From Scolanthus callimorphus (Eukaryota > Cnidaria > Anthozoa > Actiniaria > Edwardsiidae), in contig CM066924.1 in NCBI GenBank assembly GCA_033964015.1, positions 3,888,251 through 3,952,250 on the forward strand: a stretch of DNA of 64,000 bases, read 5' to 3'. Numbering within the stretch: the first letter of the stretch is position 1; each line of letters begins with the position of its first letter. The position numbers and the translations under genes were made by a program. Below the pieces are notes generated by a model. That model saw nothing but the letters and a program-made list of their open reading frames with translations. It was not told where the DNA came from and made no database searches. Below are positions 12,386-24,162 of the stretch, piece after piece.

Positions 12386-12501
12386 AACAATTAGACTATA
12401 CGAGTTCAAGTTTTCTATGAGTCAATAGATAGTTAACGAGGCGCGTAGCGCCGAGTTGACTATTTGACTCATAGAAAACGAGAACCAGTAGTCTAATTGT
12501 T
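12386..12501. repeat. Foldback hairpin
   Basis: aacaattagactatacgagt...ttttctatgagtca on the left matches tgactcatagaaaac...gtctaattgtt on the right in inverse orientation, giving about 48-bp imperfect arms around a GC-rich loop (ggcgcgtagcgcc). Confidence 0.75.
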
Positions 12502-12682
12502 TTAGTAGAAACCCACTAACAAACTACCTTCGATTTGTTGCTAAAACGTATTTATTTTCATGGTTTTAAAAAGTTTTACGCTAGCGTTTTCGCTACCCAC
12601 TATCTATTACGTGATAGTTAATGAGTAGCGGAGCCAATCAGATTGCAGGATTCGTGATAGTATGCGAGTGGGTTTCTACTAA
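12502..12682. mobile_element. Small TIR element beside the hairpin
   Basis: ttagtagaaacccact is perfectly inverted as agtgggtttctactaa at the far end. The 181-bp element directly abuts the preceding hairpin, so the two may be one composite element. Confidence 0.6.
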
Positions 12683-12930
12683 TTATCAAATACTGCAATA
12701 AACTTAAAAATATAACTATCAGTTTATTCCTGGTACCTTTAGCAATAGAGCGGAAACTATTTGTATCACAGGATGGATTCAAATTCCCGGAGATTGGAAC
12801 AGAAATTGACATCTCATTTGCATTGATTTTTCTGGGCTAAAAAAATAAGCGTCACGCAATTCTGATACGCCTCACAACGTGACAGGGTCACACATTCTAG
12901 GTAGTGCTTTCCAGTGGTAATGATGGCGAT

Positions 12931-13057
12931 AGGTCCTTCATATATGGTGCACTATAGTGTCCTTCTGTATATCCTCGCTGTATAAGCATGTATAAGACAT
13001 GGTACGGAGGATACTATATAGTGTACCCCGGAGTGTACCATACATGAAGGATCTACC
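12931..13057. repeat. Foldback palindrome
   Basis: aggtccttcatatatggtgc...ctatagtgtcc pairs with ggatactatatagtgta...taccatacatgaaggatctacc. The arms are about 50 bp with mismatches. Confidence 0.7.
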
Positions 13058-13655
13058 ACTTTCACTAGCTTGCCCGCGGGCGAAGTTCAAGGGACGTCGC
13101 CATGCGCTAACCTAATGGACATAACATAGGACTAAAGTAATAGGAAATCATCATAGCGGCCCTACGAGGAATTCTATTCCTTGGGTGCGGTCGCTCGTGT
13201 TTTCAAAATATTGATTTATGATTGTGATACGCCGCGTTGACATGCTCCTAAATTCAGAGATCGTTTTAAAGAGATCCAAATTTCTATCTAAAGGCTCTCG
13301 ATCATCAACAGCCTTCCTTGTCTACTTCAGCCCGGTAGACTAATTTTCTAAACACCTTTCAACTTTGGAGTTAGCTGATACTAATTAGGATTAACGTTGA
13401 GTCCCAGACTACTCAAAGTGACCCAGACTACTCAAAGTGACCCTTTATTTAAAGCGCTATATCACGCGGTTGTTTTAAGAAAATTCTATCAAACTAAGCC
13501 AGTAGTCTGCATAAACAACACAGAATCCTGTATTGTACTTGAAATTAGTCTAAAAAAGACAAAGGAACTAAAATTCGCATTTTGTAAGTGTTATGTAAGC
13601 AAGATTTTATATAATAGCTTTCGCTATCAGATTCCAAGTCTGAAAACAGTTTAGC

Positions 13656-13872
13656 CTGCAGAGGCGGATCTAGGAATTTCACGGGCCCGATAGTGATAAT
13701 ACAAGGGCGGTTCTAGGGGGTGGGGGGTGATTAGGGTGGCTAGCCACCCCCCTTGTTCTCGTATTTCTTGTAAAAACCTTAAGATTAGCCACCCCCTTTA
13801 GTCTGAACTCTGTAGTATATCCTTTGTACTAGCCACCCCCTTCTTAAGGGTCTGCATCCGCCACTGTGATAT
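13656..13872. repeat. Possible short TIR element
   Basis: gcagaggcggatc at the left is loosely inverted as gcatccgcca at the right, around repeated 'tagccacccc(c)' words. Only about 10-12 bp pair, so this is weak. Confidence 0.3.
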
Positions 13873-14202
13873 ATATAGGGACCAAAAATTGCAAATTTCA
13901 ATCAGTAAATACAATAAATGTATGGGAAAATTTCGCCAAAAAAGCCCCCTCGCCCCTCCCCCTCCCCAAATTCGTCCCTGTCCTGGCATTAGAAATCAAA
14001 AATGATAATTCGCAATCCATTTCCGTCAGCTCGATGACAAGCCAAAATATTCCACATGTGTGCTAATCTGGGGCAATAAAATATTACTTAACAAACCTAG
14101 GCGGCTATTTTCCTTATGAATTCAACTTTATTTAAGGTAGCTCAAGTAACTCTAAAATCATGATATTCCCCCTTCTTAATTTCTTCTTCTCTTCCATTCC
14201 AA

Positions 14203-14400
14203 GGCGGAGATGTTCTAATTGAAAGCTTCACTTCCAGCTACCCCACCCAAATAACTTTGTCGACATACTCAACTGAAACACACGTCCTCTTTATCGAGAA
14301 TATATGTACTCCGGTTGCACGGTTATCAATAATCCATGGACGTAAAAACAATTTTCAAAATTTAAAGAATGCAATGAAACTTTTATCTCGGGATTTCTGA
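14203..14400 (+). other. Orphan open stretch after a splice-acceptor-like site
   Basis: After a pyrimidine-rich tract ending in ccaag (about 14202), one frame is open for about 65 codons, GGDVLIESFTSS... to LLSRDF, then tga. No upstream partner exon, start codon or domain was found. It could be a lost terminal exon or chance. Confidence 0.2.
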
Positions 14401-14736
14401 TGTTCTTGCAACTAATCTAAAGCTGCAACCTCGTCAATTGAGCACTCCCATATCTCAACACACCCAATGTTTCGTGGGAAATAGAATCAAACTTATATTA
14501 AACGTTTTTTACTCTTTTGTATTTCATTATTTGTTTATTCATTTTTTAGGTTTAGTATATAAAAAGCAAATTGCCGCTTAAATGCATTCTTCTGGCGATT
14601 TGAATTTGTGTGGTTGGACGGGACAGTCTTGTTTCGATAGTTCGTGACTATCAAGCTACAATCAGCGACAAAAGTGGTTGAGAATTTTCCTTCGAAAATG
14701 CTTTTCTCCATTTCAACTGCGTAAGCGATGTCTTCT

Positions 14737-14832
14737 TGGCTTTAATTTCCCCTCCCCCTTATTCAATGTTGAAGCCCAACCACTAGCGCGTTTGACAAAA
14801 CAACATTGAGTTGGGGGGAGGGGTTTTAACCA
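14737..14832. repeat. G/C-run hairpin inside each macrosatellite unit
   Basis: cccctcccccttattcaatg pairs with cattgagttggggggagggg across a short loop with ctagcgcgtttgac, and the pairing extends outward (cttggctttaattt against ttttaaccagaag) with mismatches. The homologous position recurs once per unit. Confidence 0.75.
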
Positions 14833-15420
14833 GAAGGGTAGCGGTTTATTTTATGGAAACACAACACTTTTTAGTATGGCGATCTGTAACGATTATAGAC
14901 ATAAAATTCTCAACAATTTTGTCGGTGATTGTCTGAAAATCGAATTTTTCGGAAATGAAGTTAAAACGGGCTAGTATGGCTAAAATCATACAAATTTGAA
15001 AGACAGAACGAATTGTGTGTCCTAATTTCGAAAGTTGAAGCTACTTGGAGCCATTTGCATTCTTATTCATTGATACAGACAACAAGGTTTTCAAGGAAAT
15101 TGGGGGCCATTTTGGACAGAGAACAAGGGCTGCGCCAAGAAGCTGTCAGTTGAACTAATTAAATGATATTAAATTCGTGAGGAACAAAGTTTATCAAAAT
15201 GAGCCTTGTTAGGAGTTTTGTGGATATAAATCGTGAAAGCTGCACAAAACTGAAGTTTCAGTGCAAATAAGAGATCATCTTCCGGTGATGACGTCACCTG
15301 TTTGATTTGACTTCCGGTGAAGTGTGGTTCCCGAGAAAATCTGCCCATAACTTAATCGCGAAGAGAGATTTTAGGTTTCTGGGAACTTCAGGTGAATGAA
15401 ATGTGCAAATATAATCATCC

Positions 15421-16693
15421 CGACGCAAAACAACTGGAATTGAAACGCTTTGAGGGATCTACAAACAGTTTTTAGGTTGATATAACGCTTCACCGTACGG
15501 CGCGGCAAAAACAAAAAGAAATCTGGTATTGTTCTCTTTATCTCTCAGAATGGTGACGCGTACGGCGTGCCGTTTTGTGTTAATTTTCGTGTTTAAATTA
15601 AAGAAACCAGACTAACTCATTAACTTTTACTGTGCAAATGATAAAACAACTTGAAATAAATACTTTTCGTTGTTTTTTTTGGTACTCGGTAATATGAAAT
15701 TTCGAGGTTTTCGAGCTAAATCGCGAGGCACATTTCCCTCACACTCGTCAACAACACATGTATTAGCCATGTTTTCTCATTTTGTCCTCTCTTCACTAAT
15801 GTATCGACACATAATTTTCGAGATATTACTAAGAGCTAACTCATGTGCTACTTTTCGTGTGTTATCTTGTAAACAACACGATTTTATGGCATCGAATGCG
15901 CGTGTTGAGAACCGGTTGTCTGTGTTTTTCTTGTTTTGCCAGGGATTTCTCTGTCAAATTTGCTCAAAAATCGTTGTTGTGCAGTCGGTATACGTTAAAA
16001 AGCCAAATTCTTCGTTCAATTATTTGTTGAACAGTATCATCATAGGCCATTCACACCCGACGCAAAACAACTGGAATTGAAACGCTTTGAGGGATCTACA
16101 AACAGTTTTTAGGTTGATATAACGCTTCACCGTACGGCGCGGCAAAAACAAAAAGAAACCTGGTATTGTTCTCTTTATCTCTCAGAATGGTGACGCGTAC
16201 GGCGTGCCGTTTTGTGTTAATTTTCGTGTTTAAATTAAAGAAATCAGACTAACTCATTAACTTTTACTGTGTAAATGATAAAACAACTTGAAATAAATAC
16301 TTTTCGTTGTTTTTTTGGTACTCGGTAATATGAAATTTCGAGGTTTTCGAGCTAAATCGCGAGGCACATTTCCCTTACACTCGTCAACAACATATGTATT
16401 AGCCATGTTTTCTCATTTTGTCCTCTCTTCACTAATGTATCGACACATAATTTTCGAGATATTACTAAGAGCTTACTTATGTGCTACTTTTCGTGTGTTA
16501 TCTTGTAAACAACACGATTTTATGGCATCGAATGCGCGTGTTGAGAACTGGTTGTCTGTGTTTTTCTTGTTTTGCCAGGGATTTCTCTGTCAAATGTGCT
16601 CAAAAATCACTGTTGTGCAGTCGGTATACGTTAACAAGCCAAATTCTTCGTTCAATTATTTGTTGAACAGTATCATCATAGGCCATTCACACC
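15421..16693. repeat. Nested 637-bp duplication A/A' (unit 1 example)
   Basis: Both copies start cgacgcaaaacaactggaat and end ggccattcacacc. The marker ggtactcgg is at 15681 in A and 16317 in A' (636 bp apart); the spacing is 637 bp in units 2-4. A and A' differ at fixed sites (agctaactcatg versus agcttacttatg, gaaccggt versus gaactggt, aaaaagcc versus aacaagcc), and the same differences separate A from A' in all four units. Confidence 0.95.
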
Positions 16694-16970
16694 ATTATTG
16701 GATTCCACGAAGCACCACAGTGAGCCTGGTGGCGGAATTTCCTCAAATCGATGACGTCAAGGGTCGCGCGAGGCTGTCTTTGCTGCCTAGTTTCCAGAAT
16801 AAAAAGCTCACTTTTTCGTCCAGTAGATCCGAATAATCATGATAACTACATTAAAATCATTATGAAATGATTGCTTTTGTCAATCTGCGTGAGTTTATTC
16901 GCTTTTCGCCTAATGCGGTTGGTCCAGGAAGTCGTGAAAACAATAAAACCAGTATTCCCAAGCTCAGACA

Positions 16971-19275
16971 ATCAGCGACAAAAGTGGTTGAGAATTTTCC
17001 TTCGAAAATGCTTTTCTCCATTTCAACTGCGTAAGCGATGTCTTCTTGGCTTTAATTTCCCCTCCCCCTTATTCAATGTTGAAGCCCACCACTAGCGCGT
17101 TTGACAAAACAACATTGAGTTGGGGGAGGGGTTTTAACCAGAAGGGTAGCGGTTTATTTTATGGAAACACAACACTTTTTAGTATGGCGATCTGTAACGA
17201 TTATAGACATAAAATTCTCAACAATTTGTCGGTGATGTCTGAAAATCGAATTTTTCGGAAATGAAGTTAAAACGGGCTAGTATGGCTAAAATCATACAAA
17301 TTTGAAAGACAGAACGAATTGTGTGTCCTAATTTCGAAAGTTGAAGCTACTTGGAGCCATTTGCATTCTTATTCATTGATACAGACAACAAGGTTTTCAA
17401 GGAAATTGGGGGCCATTTTGGACAGAGAACAAGGGCTGCGCCAAGAAGCTGTCAGTGAACTAAATTAAATGATATTAAATTCGTGAGGAAACAAAGTTTA
17501 TCAAAATGAGCCTTGTTAGGAGTTTTGTGGATATAAATCGTGAAAGCTGCACAAAACTGAAGTTTCAGTGCAAATAAGAGATCATCTTCCGGTGATGACG
17601 TCACCTGTTTGATTTGACTTCCGGTGAAGTGTGGTTCCCGAGAAAATCTGCCCATAACTTAATCGCGAAGAGAGATTTTAGGTTTCTGGGAACTTCAGGT
17701 GAATGAAATGTGCAAATATAATCATCCCGACGCAAAACAACTGGAATTGAAACGCTTTGAGGGATCTACAAACAGTTTTTAGGTTGATATAACGCTTCAC
17801 CGTACGGCGCGGCAAAAACAAAAAGAAATCTGGTATTGTTCTCTTTATCTCTCAGAATGGTGACGCGTACGGCGTGCCGTTTTGTGTTAATTTTCGTGTT
17901 TAAATTAAAGAAACCAGACTAACTCATTAACTTTTACTGTGCAAATGATAAAACAACTTGAAATAAATACTTTTCGTTGTTTTTTGGTACTCGGTAATAT
18001 GAAATTTCGAGGTTTTCGAGCTAAATCGCGAGGCACATTTCCCTCACACTCGTCAACAACACATGTATTAGCCATGTTTTCTCATTTTGTCCTCTCTTCA
18101 CTAATGTATCGACACATAATTTTTCGAGATATTACTAAGAGCTAACTCATGTGCTACTTTTCGTGTGTTATCTTGTAAACAACACGATTTTATGGCATCG
18201 AATGCGCGTGTTGAGAACCGGTTGTCTGTGTTTTTCTTGTTTTGCCAGGGATTTCTCTGTCAAATTTGCTCAAAAATCGTTGTTGTGCAGTCGGTATACG
18301 TTAAAAAGCCAAATTCTTCGTTCAATTATTTGTTGAACAGTATCATCATAGGCCATTCACACCCGACGCAAAACAACTGGAATTGAAACGCTTTGAGGGA
18401 TCTACAAACAGTTTTTAGGTTGATATAACGCTTCACCGTACGGCGCGGCAAAAACAAAAAGAAACCTGGTATTGTTCTCTTTATCTCTCAGAATGGTGAC
18501 GCGTACGGCGTGCCGTTTTGTGTTAATTTTCGTGTTTAAATTAAAGAAATCAGACTAACTCATTAACTTTTACTGTGTAAATGATAAAACAACTTGAAAT
18601 AAATACTTTTCGTTGTTTTTTTGGTACTCGGTAATATGAAATTTCGAGGTTTTCGAGCTAAATCGCGAGGCACATTTCCCTTACACTCGTCAACAACATA
18701 TGTATTAGCCATGTTTTCTCATTTTGTCCTCTCTTCACTAATGTATCGACACATAATTTTCGAGATATTACTAAGAGCTTACTTATGTGCTACTTTTCGT
18801 GTGTTATCTTGTAAACAACACGATTTTATGGCATCGAATGCGCGTGTTGAGAACTGGTTGTCTGTGTTTTTCTTGTTTTGCCAGGGATTTCTCTGTCAAA
18901 TGTGCTCAAAAATCACTGTTGTGCAGTCGGTATACGTTAACAAGCCAAATTCTTCGTTCAATTATTTGTTGAACAGTATCATCATAGGCCATTCACACCA
19001 TTATTGGATTCCACGAAGCACCACAGTGAGCCTGGTGGCGGAATTTCCTCAAATCGATGACGTCAAGGGTCGCGCGAGGCTGTCTTTGCTGCCTAGTTTC
19101 CAGAATAAAAGCTCACTTTTTCGTCCAGTAGATCCGAATAATCATGATAACTACATTAAAATCATTATGAAATGATTGCTTTTGTCAATCTGCGTGAGTT
19201 TATTCGCTTTTCGCCTAATGCGGTTGGTCCAGGAAGTCGTGAAAACAATAAAACCAGTATTCCCAAGCTCAGACA
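16971..19275. repeat. Macrosatellite unit 2
   Basis: Same order of parts as unit 1. Differences seen include cccaccact for cccaaccact near 17087, a shorter T run before the ggtactcgg marker at 17986, and one A fewer in ataaaagctc near 19106. Confidence 0.9.
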
Positions 19276-21584
19276 ATCAGCGACAAAAGTGGTTGAGAAT
19301 TTTCCTTCGAAAATGCTTTTCTCCATTTCAACTGCGTAAGCGATGTCTTCTTGGCTTTAATTTCCCCTCCCCCTTATTCAATGTTGAAGCCCAACCACTA
19401 GCGCGTTTGACAAAACAACATTGAGTTGGGGGGAGGGGTTTTAACCAGAAGGGTAGCGGTTTATTTTATGGAAACACAACACTTTTAGTATGGCGATCTG
19501 TAACGATTATAGACATAAAATTCTCAACAATTTTGTCGGTGATTGTCTGAAAATCGAATTTTTCGGAAATGAAGTTAAAACGGGCTAGTATGGCTAAAAT
19601 CATACAAATTTGAAAGACAGAACGAATTGTGTGTCCTAATTTCGAAAGTTGAAGCTACTTGGAGCCATTTGCATTCTTATTCATTGATACAGACAACAAG
19701 GTTTTCAAGGAAATTGGGGGCCATTTTGGACAGAGAACAAGGGCTGCGCCAAGAAGCTGTCAGTTGAACTAAATTAAATGATATTAAATTCGTGAGGAAA
19801 CAAAGTTTATCAAAATGAGCCTTGTTAGGAGTTTTGTGGATATAAATCGTGAAAGCTGCACAAAACTGAAGTTTCAGTGCAAATAAGAGATCATCTTCCG
19901 GTGATGACGTCACCTGTTTGATTTGACTTCCGGTGAAGTGTGGTTCCCGAGAAAATCTGCCCATAACTTAATCGCGAAGAGAGATTTTAGGTTTCTGGGA
20001 ACTTCAGGTGAATGAAATGTGCAAATATAATCATCCCGACGCAAACAACTGGAATTGAAACGCTTTGAGGGATCTACAAACAGTTTTTAGGTTGATATAA
20101 CGCTTCACCGTACGGCGCGGCAAAACAAAAAGAAATCTGGTATTGTTCTCTTTATCTCTCAGAATGGTGACGCGTACGGCGTGCCGTTTTGTGTTAATTT
20201 TCGTGTTTAAATTAAAGAAACCAGACTAACTCATTAACTTTTACTGTGCAAATGATAAAACAACTTGAAATAAATACTTTTCGTTGTTTTTTTGGTACTC
20301 GGTAATATGAAATTTCGAGGTTTTCGAGCTAAATCGCGAGGCACATTTCCCTCACACTCGTCAACAACACATGTATTAGCCATGTTTTCTCATTTTGTCC
20401 TCTCTTCACTAATGTATCGACACATAATTTTTCGAGATATTACTAAGAGCTAACTCATGTGCTACTTTTCGTGTGGTATCTTGTAAACAACACGATTTTA
20501 TGGCATCGAATGCGCGTGTTGAGAACCGGTTGTCTGTGTTTTTCTTGTTTTGCCAGGGATTTCTCTGTCAAATTTGCTCAAAAATCGTTGTTGTGCAGTC
20601 GGTATACGTTAAAAAGCCAAATTCTTCGTTCAATTATTTGTTGAACAGTATCATCATAGGCCATTCACACCCGACGCAAAACAACTGGAATTGAAACGCT
20701 TTGAGGGATCTACAAACAGTTTTTAGGTTGATATAACGCTTCACCGTACGGCGCGGCAAAAACAAAAAGAAACCTGGTATTGTTCTCTTTATCTCTCAGA
20801 ATGGTGACGCGTACGGCGTGCCGTTTTGTGTTAATTTTCGTGTTTAAATTAAAGAAATCAGACTAACTCATTAACTTTTACTGTGTAAATGATAAAACAA
20901 CTTGAAATAAATACTTTTCGTTGTTTTTTTGGTACTCGGTAATATGAAATTTCGAGGTTTTCGAGCTAAATCGCGAGGCACATTTCCCTTACACTCGTCA
21001 ACAACATATGTATTAGCCATGTTTTCTCATTTTGTCCTCTCTTCACTAATGTATCGACACATAATTTTTCGAGATATTACTAAGAGCTTACTTATGTGCT
21101 ACTTTTCGTGTGTTATCTTGTAAACAACACGATTTTATGGCATCGAATGCGCGTGTTGAGAACTGGTTGTCTGTGTTTTTCTTGTTTGCCAGGGATTTCT
21201 CTGTCAAATGTGCTCAAAAATCACTGTTGTGCAGTCGGTATACGTTAACAAGCCAAATTCTTCGTTCAATTATTTGTTGAACAGTATCATCATAGGCCAT
21301 TCACACCATTATTGGATTCCACGAAGCACCACAGTGAGCCTGGTGGCGGAATTTCCTCAAATCGATGACGTCAAGGGTCGCGCGAGGCTGTCTTTGCTGC
21401 CTAGTTTCCAGAATAAAAAGCTCACTTTTTCGTCCAGTAGATCCGAATAATCATGATAACTACATTAAAATCATTATGAAATGATTGCTTTTGTCAATCT
21501 GCGTGAGTTTATTCGCTTTTCGCCTAATGCGGTTGGTCCAGGAAGTCGTGAAAACAATAAAACCAGTATTCCCAAGCTCAGACA
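19276..21584. repeat. Macrosatellite unit 3
   Basis: Same order. Private changes include gtggtatc for gtgttatc near 20473 (a true substitution) and losses in A and T runs near 20042, 20124 and 21184. Confidence 0.9.
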
Positions 21585-23893
21585 ATCAGCGACAAAAGTG
21601 GTTGAGAATTTTCCTTCGAAAATGCTTTTCTCCATTTCAACTGCGTAAGCGATGTCTTCTTGGCTTTAATTTCCCCTCCCCCTTATTCAATGTTGAAGCC
21701 CAACCACTAGCGCGTTTGACAAAACAACATTGAGTTGGGGGGAGGGGTTTTAACCAGAAGGGTAGCGGTTTATTTTATGGAAACACAACACTTTTTAGTA
21801 TGGCGATCTGTAACGATTATAGACATAAATTCTCAACAATTTTGTCGGTGATTGTCTGAAAATCGAATTTTTCGGAAATGAAGTTAAAACGGGCTAGTAT
21901 GGCTAAAATCATACAAATTTGAAAGACAGAACGAATTGTGTGTCCTAATTTCGAAAGTTGAAGCTACTTGGAGCCATTTGCATTCTTTTCATTGATACAG
22001 ACAACAAGGTTTTCAAGGAATTGGGGGCCATTTTGGACAGAGAACAAGGGCTGCGCCAAGAAGCTGTCAGTTGAACTAAATTAAATGATATTAAATTCGT
22101 GAGGAAACAAAGTTTATCAAAATGAGCCTTGTTAGGAGTTTTGTGGATATAAATCGTGAAAGCTGCACAAAACTGAAGTTTCAGTGCAAATAAGAGATCA
22201 TCTTCCGGTGATGACGTCACCTGTTTGATTTGACTTCCGGTGAAGTGTGGTTCCCGAGAAAATCTGCCCATAACTTAATCGCGAAGAGAGATTTTAGGTT
22301 TCTGGGAACTTCAGGTGAATGAAATGTGCAAATATAATCATCCCGACGCAAAACAACTGGAATTGAAACGCTTTGAGGGATCTACAAACAGTTTTTAGGT
22401 TGATATAACGCTTCACCGTACGGCGCGGCAAAAACAAAAAGAAATCTGGTATTGTTCTCTTTATCTCTCAGAATGGTGACGCGTACGGCGTGCCGTTTTG
22501 TGTTAATTTTCGTGTTTAAATTAAAGAAACCAGACTAACTCATTAACTTTTACTGTGCAAATGATAAAACAACTTGAAATAAATACTTTTCGTTGTTTTT
22601 TTGGTACTCGGTAATATGAAATTTCGAGGTTTTCGAGCTAAATCGCGAGGCACATTTCCCTCACACTCGTCAACAACACATGTATTAGCCATGTTTTCTC
22701 ATTTTGTCCTCTCTTCACTAATGTATCGACACATAATTTTTCGAGATATTACTAAGAGCTAACTCATGTGCTACTTTTCGTGTGTTATCTTGTAAACAAC
22801 ACGATTTTATGGCATCGAATGCGCGTGTTGAGAACCGGTTGTCTGTGTTTTTCTTGTTTTGCCAGGGATTTCTCTGTCAAATTTGCTCAAAAATCGTTGT
22901 TGTGCAGTCGGTATACGTTAAAAAGCCAAATTCTTCGTTCAATTATTTGTTGAACAGTATCATCATAGGCCATTCACACCCGACGCAAAACAACTGGAAT
23001 TGAAACGCTTTGAGGGATCTACAAACAGTTTTTAGGTTGATATAACGCTTCACCGTACGGCGCGGCAAAAACAAAAAGAAACCTGGTATTGTTCTCTTTA
23101 TCTCTCAGAATGGTGACGCGTACGGCGTGCCGTTTTGTGTTAATTTTCGTGTTTAAATTAAAGAAATCAGACTAACTCATTAACTTTTACTGTGTAAATG
23201 ATAAAACAACTTGAAATAAATACTTTTCGTTGTTTTTTTGGTACTCGGTAATATGAAATTTCGAGGTTTTCGAGCTAAATCGCGAGGCACATTTCCTTAC
23301 ACTCGTCAACAACATATGTATTAGCCATGTTTTCTCATTTTGTCCTCTCTTCACTAATGTATCGACACATAATTTTTCGAGATATTACTAAGAGCTTACT
23401 TATGTGCTACTTTTCGTGTGTTATCTTGTAAACAACACGATTTTATGGCATCGAATGCGCGTGTTGAGAACTGGTTGTCTGTGTTTTTCTTGTTTTGCCA
23501 GGGATTTCTCTGTCAAATGTGCTCAAAAATCACTGTTGTGCAGTCGGTATACGTTAACAAGCCAAATTCTTCGTTCAATTATTTGTTGAACAGTATCATC
23601 ATAGGCCATTCACACCATTATTGGATTCCACGAAGCACCACAGTGAGCCTGGTGGCGGAATTTCCTCAAATCGATGACGTCAAGGGTCGCGCGAGGCTGT
23701 CTTTGCTGCCTAGTTTCCAGAATAAAAAGCTCACTTTTTCGTCCAGTAGATCCGAATAATCATGATAACTACATTAAAATCATTATGAAATGATTGCTTT
23801 TGTCAATCTGCGTGAGTTTATTCGCTTTTCGCCTAATGCGGTTGGTCCAGGAAGTCGTGAAAACAATAAAACCAGTATTCCCAAGCTCAGACA
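21585..23893. repeat. Macrosatellite unit 4
   Basis: Same order. Private changes include cataaatt for cataaaatt near 21826, loss of a base pair of TA in ttcttttcattg near 21986, and catttcctta for catttccctta near 23290. Confidence 0.9.
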
Positions 23894-24162
23894 ATCAGCG
23901 ACAAAAGTGGTTGAGAATTTTCCTTCGAAATGCTTTTCTCCATTTCAACTGCGTAAGCGATGTCTTCTTGGCTTTAATTTCCCCTCCCCCTTATTCAATG
24001 TTGAAGCCCAACCACTAGCGCGTTTGACAAAACAACATTGAGTTGGGGGAGGGTTTTTAACCAGAAGGGTAGCGGTTTATTTTATGGAAACACAACACTT
24101 TTTAGTATGGCGATCTGTAACGATTATAGACATAAAATTCTCAACAATTTTGTCGGTGATTG
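23894..24162. repeat. Macrosatellite unit 5, truncated
   Basis: Only the first 269 bp of a unit, including the hairpin. It then breaks into single-copy sequence at gattgt|atgtttcg. Confidence 0.9.

Larger units (their letters stand above)
14661..16970. repeat. Macrosatellite unit 1
   Basis: First unit. Identity to the array begins at or just before 14661: the preceding caagcta only partly matches caagctcag in later units. Subrepeat A is 15421-16057 and A' is 16058-16693. Confidence 0.9.
14661..24162. repeat. Macrosatellite array, period about 2.31 kb
   Basis: Four complete head-to-tail units and a fifth fragment. The marker atcagcgacaaaagtgg occurs at 14661, 16971, 19276, 21585 and 23894, giving periods of 2310, 2305, 2309 and 2309 bp. 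Each unit holds a C/G-rich hairpin (14737-14832 in unit 1), a TGACGTCA octamer near its middle, and two direct 637-bp subrepeats. The last fragment ends at about 24162, where gtcggtgattgt continues into unrelated sequence. Units differ mainly by single-base indels in homopolymers. Open frames of 61-184 codons in the units change length with those indels and carry no known domain, so I do not call genes. Confidence 0.95.

Noticed and set aside
17452..22271. Minus-strand ORF MGRFSREPHFTG... recurring in each unit
   Set aside because: Repeats only because the DNA repeats; ends differ between units and no domain is visible.
15670..23759. Repeated ORFs (61-184 codons) in the macrosatellite as a gene family
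   Set aside because: Lengths and C-termini change with homopolymer indels, several frames are open at once, and no domain or codon pattern supports coding.
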